Assembly: GCA_003446375.1 (NCBI GenBank) | Contig: DMAW01000141.1 | Span: 14,458 to 22,529 of the forward strand | Source of the DNA: Eubacteriaceae bacterium | Lineage (GTDB): Bacteria; Bacillota; Clostridia; Eubacteriales; Alkalibacteraceae | DNA: 8,072 bases | Direction: 5' to 3' | Shown: positions 4,639 to 8,072 of the stretch, in pieces | How positions within the stretch are numbered: the stretch's first letter is position 1 | How the letters are laid out: each line of letters starts with the position of its first letter | Translations under genes and position numbers: made by a program | Notes under the pieces: generated by a model | Told to the model about the DNA's origin: nothing | The model's input: the letters and a program-made list of their open reading frames with translations, nothing else | Database searches by the model: none

Positions 4639-4735
4639 GTTATTTCCGAGTGATTTTGTCTCCACGAAAAAAATTTGACTATTCATTTTCTTTGCTTTTT
4701 TGTTTTCTCCATTGCTAATATACATATTTACTCTC

Positions 4736-7700
4736 TTATTCTGCTTTACTGGCTAGCTCCAATAATTTTGCCGGCATCCGATTTCTCAGCTCCCAAATAA
4801 TATTAATTGGAGCTGATCCTTCATGCCGTACATAATCGGCAAACCCTAAACAAGTATATAAGCATGTATAGTCCTTTTGTTTCTTATAGCTTCTAGCAAA
4901 TATCAAGACTTTACGCCCACTTTTTTTCTGAGAGATATAACGCTGACCAGTAGGCGATTCAACCGTAGTTCTACTTTGGCTTTGCCAGTGAAATAATTTT
5001 TCACTAATAGCGTAGTCATCATATAAAGTAGTTTCACTATAGTCAGACTCACTCTTATTTAAAGTTATAAAAAACACATCCATTTCTTTTTCGTTTATGT
5101 AGAGAACGCCTTCTCTTAATGGATACCGTCTTTCATAATTGTGTTTTCCAAGAGCGGAGAGTACCATATTTACCGTATAAGTCCCGTGAAGTTCAAGTGC
5201 TCCATTAAGCTCAGCTATGGGCATCGTTACTTGATCTTGCTGATCATAAGTGTATTGTATAACCGACATAAGCTCATCAAAATAACACTGTTTTCCAAAC
5301 AGCATGTTTAAAATTTCATTAAATTTCTTTCCGAGTATATTTATACCTTCATTCACAAATGTGTAATAAAGCATATCCAAATATAAACTGGACACATGAG
5401 ATGTTCTTATATCACTTAAAGCAAATCCATCAGCATAAATGTCAGGCAGGTTATCCAATAGCCATTTCAACCAATGCACAGCCTTGACTTGAGAAAGCCT
5501 CGCATAACCGTTGCTTAGCATTTTATCATGTTCCCCGCTTGAACCAGGCATATTGGAAAGTCCAGATAATGTAGCTTTTTTCGAATCGATTCTATACAAC
5601 TCAAGAGGACTGACATTCCAGTGAATGAAAAAATCCAAGAAATTATTTGTGAAATCTTTCCCCTTCCAGTCTCTTATCTTGCGAAGTACCTGCCTTTTGT
5701 TGTTGACCGCATTTGAAATATGATTCAAAACTGTTTTTTGTGCAACCTTTTCCAGATATATAGCACATCCTTTGGGCACATGGACAAATCCTGATTTTAT
5801 TTCTTGACTGACAGATCCTTTTGTCTGCTTCATTAAAGCTCTAAAACGTTCTTCAAAATTATACTCAGCCCTTTGTTGCCCTACAAAATCAATTACTGTG
5901 AGCGCTTCTTTATCTTCTGATAATCGAAGTCCCCTTCCTAACTGTTGTAAAAAAACTGTAAGACTTTCCGTTGGTCTTAAAAATAAAACAGTATTCACTT
6001 CCGGTATGTCTACCCCTTCATTGTATAGGTCTACTACAAACACAAAGTGAATCTCTTTGGAAACAAGTCTCTGTTTTGTGCTTTCTCTTGTTTTTAAGTC
6101 GGAATCTGACGTTAAAAAATCTGAAGGAATCCCTGAGTCATTAAAAAAGTTAGCCATAAACTCAGCATGCTTTTTCGTAACACAAAATCCGATACCTATA
6201 ATTTCTTCCCAATCCAAGGCGTAATTTTCTATTGCAATTTTTATTTGTTCTGCACGGGTATTGGCACTTCGCTCGCTTAAGACTATTAGGTTTTCTAAAT
6301 CTTCCGTATTATACTTTCCTGCTTGCCATCTAACATGGCGAAAGTCTATGCTGTCAGTTACACCAAAGTAATGAAATGGGCTTAATAGTTTTCTTTCGAT
6401 AGCTTCGGTCAACCTCAGCTGAATTGCATCCGAATTATCAAAGTAATCAAAAATACTTTGACCATCTGTTCTCTCAGGTGTTGCAGTCAAACCCAAGAGT
6501 ATCTTGGGCTTAAAATGCCTCAGCAGATCTTGGTAGGATGGTGCTGCTGCATGGTGAAATTCATCTATTACTATAAAATCATAATAATCCTCTGGCAATG
6601 TTTCAATAAACTTTGTCGAATTAACAGACTGAATCGATACAAAAACGTGCTCTATGCTTTCAGGTCTTATTCCATCAACCAATAAACCGCCAAAATTAGG
6701 CTGCTTTAATATATTTCTGAAGCACTGCAAGCTCTGAGATAATATTTCTTTTCTATGGGCTACAAATAGCAACCTGGCTCTTTGATTTTCTTTATTAAAA
6801 CGTTTGTAATCAAATGCTGAAATCACGGTTTTGCCTGTGCCCGTGGCAGAAATTACCAGGTTTCTGAAATTGCCGTGCACCTGTCGCTCGGCTTCTAGCT
6901 TATCTAGAATTTCCTGTTGGTAATGATGTGGTGATATATCAAAATAGTGAACATCCAGTGCAGAATTACCGTTTGATTCGATTCCTTTTCCTTTTAGCAG
7001 TGCATTTTTTAATCTGTTTTCGTCTGTTTCACGGTTAAAGATCATAAATTCAGGGCTATTCCAATACGTCTCAAATGTTGCCTCAATTTTTTGCATAGAA
7101 GGTTTAGAGTCATATTCTGAAAGTTTTACATTCCACTCCAGACCACTAGTCATGGCACTTTCAGATAAATTTGATGATCCAATATATGCCGTACTAAATC
7201 CTGTTTTTCTCCAAAACACATATGTTTTTGCGTGAAGTCGAGTTCTTTCAGTATCGTAAGAGATCTTTATTTCAGTGTTGCAAAGCTTAGATAACCAATC
7301 AACCGCTTTATAGTCTGTAGCTCCTATATACGAAGTTGTTATCACCCTTAGTTTTCCACCTTGCTCCGTAAATTCCTTAAGTTCATCCATAACCAATCTC
7401 AAACCTGTCCACTTTACGAAGGATATCAACCAGTCAATTCGCTCGCAACTAACTATTTCCTTGCGGATTTCTGATTCCATTCTTGGTTCATGGGCAGCAC
7501 CTGTAAATAAACTCTGAGTTGCCACGCTTGTTGAAGGTCTTACTAACTCCATTTTTGATTTATTAACTAGATGATCAGCTTTCCTTTCAGCAATAGCCAA
7601 AAGCATCTCGCCCTCTTTTTGGATCCAATAATTATCTAGCCGCTTAATTAAATCCACATCAGGATTTTTCTGTCGAGACAAAAAATTCGCCATATAACGA

Positions 7701-7939
7701 ATCAACTCATTGGCCAAGCTTAACCTGTCTTCAATTTTATGGTTTTTGTGATCAAGAGCTGTGAATACTTCTCTAAGAATTTTTGCCAAGTAATTAGCTA
7801 GCATATCCTGGGATGTTACTGCATTTATATAGCTTTTATCGATATAAAGTTTAGGATTATGAGCTAATTTTTCCAGTTCTTGATGGATATATTCATTTAT
7901 AACTTGCTCATAGATTCCTAAGGGTAGATTTGTTTTCAA
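4736..7939 (-). CDS. PLD-like nuclease / DEAD-box (SF2) helicase / DUF3427 protein
   Basis: A 1067-aa multidomain DNA-processing protein. Residues 1-135 are a helical N-terminal region. Residues about 150-300 are an HKD-family PLD nuclease domain: LHAKTYVF (H236, K238), IGSSNLS (S255, N257) and E268. The Asp of the classical HKD motif is Trp243, and with a single HKD set it would act as a dimer. Residues about 335-510 form helicase domain 1 with Walker A ATGTGKT (K370), DEFHH (D459-H463) and LTATPER (484-490). Residues about 560-690 form helicase domain 2, with DLYNEGVDIPEV (637-648) and arginine fingers in QQLGRGLR (665-672). Residues about 800-1060 match DUF3427. The architecture suggests ATP-driven DNA translocation or unwinding coupled to phosphodiester cleavage, as in restriction, repair or phage defence; the biological role is inference. 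The start is TTG at 7939: AGGTGA lies 6 nt upstream, the frame closes with TGA at 7946-7948, and the next Met is residue 46. Confidence 0.93.
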   Translation of the reverse strand: MKTNLPLGIYEQVINEYIHQELEKLAHNPKLYIDKSYINAVTSQDMLANYLAKILREVFTALDHKNHKIEDRLSLANELIRYMANFLSRQKNPDVDLIKRLDNYWIQKEGEMLLAIAERKADHLVNKSKMELVRPSTSVATQSLFTGAAHEPRMESEIRKEIVSCERIDWLISFVKWTGLRLVMDELKEFTEQGGKLRVITTSYIGATDYKAVDWLSKLCNTEIKISYDTERTRLHAKTYVFWRKTGFSTAYIGSSNLSESAMTSGLEWNVKLSEYDSKPSMQKIEATFETYWNSPEFMIFNRETDENRLKNALLKGKGIESNGNSALDVHYFDISPHHYQQEILDKLEAERQVHGNFRNLVISATGTGKTVISAFDYKRFNKENQRARLLFVAHRKEILSQSLQCFRNILKQPNFGGLLVDGIRPESIEHVFVSIQSVNSTKFIETLPEDYYDFIVIDEFHHAAAPSYQDLLRHFKPKILLGLTATPERTDGQSIFDYFDNSDAIQLRLTEAIERKLLSPFHYFGVTDSIDFRHVRWQAGKYNTEDLENLIVLSERSANTRAEQIKIAIENYALDWEEIIGIGFCVTKKHAEFMANFFNDSGIPSDFLTSDSDLKTRESTKQRLVSKEIHFVFVVDLYNEGVDIPEVNTVLFLRPTESLTVFLQQLGRGLRLSEDKEALTVIDFVGQQRAEYNFEERFRALMKQTKGSVSQEIKSGFVHVPKGCAIYLEKVAQKTVLNHISNAVNNKRQVLRKIRDWKGKDFTNNFLDFFIHWNVSPLELYRIDSKKATLSGLSNMPGSSGEHDKMLSNGYARLSQVKAVHWLKWLLDNLPDIYADGFALSDIRTSHVSSLYLDMLYYTFVNEGINILGKKFNEILNMLFGKQCYFDELMSVIQYTYDQQDQVTMPIAELNGALELHGTYTVNMVLSALGKHNYERRYPLREGVLYINEKEMDVFFITLNKSESDYSETTLYDDYAISEKLFHWQSQSRTTVESPTGQRYISQKKSGRKVLIFARSYKKQKDYTCLYTCLGFADYVRHEGSAPINIIWELRNRMPAKLLELASKAE

Positions 7940-7961
7940 TGCAATTCACCTGCTTTATACA

Positions 7962-8072
7962 TCATCTTGTTCTCAAAATGCGTTTTCTCAACTTTATCCT
8001 TATTATCCCATCTTCAATCTCTAATTTCAACACGTTATTTATATCATTAAACTGTTTATGGTAATCTAAAAA
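7962..8072 (-). CDS. Partial CDS, 3' end of an unidentified upstream gene
   Basis: From the right edge of the window one minus-strand frame stays open for 36 codons and ends with TGA (7962-7964). The other two minus-strand frames close within a few codons. The visible C-terminus is rich in charged and branched residues (NNVLKLEIEDGIIRIKLRK). It reads like a protein rather than a spacer, but it is too short to identify. The stop lies 22 bp before the TTG start of the PLD-helicase, with that gene's ribosome binding site between them, so the two would be co-transcribed. The absence of a promoter in the 22-bp gap agrees. If real, this gene would be the functional partner to examine for the helicase. 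Chance openness in AT-rich DNA cannot be excluded. Confidence 0.5.
   Translation of the reverse strand, partial: FLDYHKQFNDINNVLKLEIEDGIIRIKLRKRILRTR

Noticed and set aside
4621..4686. A 21-codon minus-strand ORF (MNSQIFFVETKSLGN...) after the helicase gene
   Set aside because: It has no ribosome binding site and runs into the palindrome and promoter region. The length is within chance expectation.

Overview
The window looks like chromosome of a low-GC Gram-positive anaerobe (Bacillota, most likely Clostridia or a relative). The DNA is AT-rich, strong AGGAGG-type ribosome binding sites precede most genes, and the families present (YwbE, YhfC, DUF3887 lipoprotein, TipA-like MerR, DUF2200, cxxc_20_cxxc zinc ribbon) are typical of that phylum. 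I cannot name the species. All genes except a ywbE homologue lie on the minus strand.

Positions 30-1750 hold envelope genes. A YhfC-family membrane metalloprotease is followed by a DUF3887-type lipoprotein. The lipoprotein gene overlaps a divergent lipoprotein signal peptidase gene (lspA) by 8 bp. Positions 1826-2719 hold a divergent pair: rnk (GreA/GreB C-terminal family) on the minus strand and ywbE on the plus strand. Their predicted promoters stand back to back, and the space between the two -35 boxes is filled by two interleaved inverted repeats (2357-2394).

Positions 2760-3961 are a two-gene operon, a TipA/Mta-like MerR activator then a DUF2200 protein. Its promoter has the 19-bp spacer characteristic of MerR-controlled promoters. 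The regulator also carries an internal ribosome binding site and ATG exactly at the start of its TipAS ligand-binding half. This is the arrangement that makes a separate drug-binding protein in Streptomyces.

Positions 4052-4638 hold a small operon: a 47-codon ORF with a perfect ribosome binding site, then an 85-aa membrane zinc-ribbon protein. A 23-bp imperfect palindrome covers the -35 box of the predicted promoter. Downstream there is a set of nested inverted repeats.

Positions 4736-7939 encode a 1067-aa PLD-nuclease / SF2-helicase / DUF3427 protein, the best candidate in the window for DNA restriction, repair or defence. An open frame entering from the right edge (7962-8072) is probably the 3' end of a co-transcribed upstream gene. 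No tRNA, rRNA, CRISPR array, intact insertion sequence or origin was seen. Positions 1-29 hold nothing recognisable.
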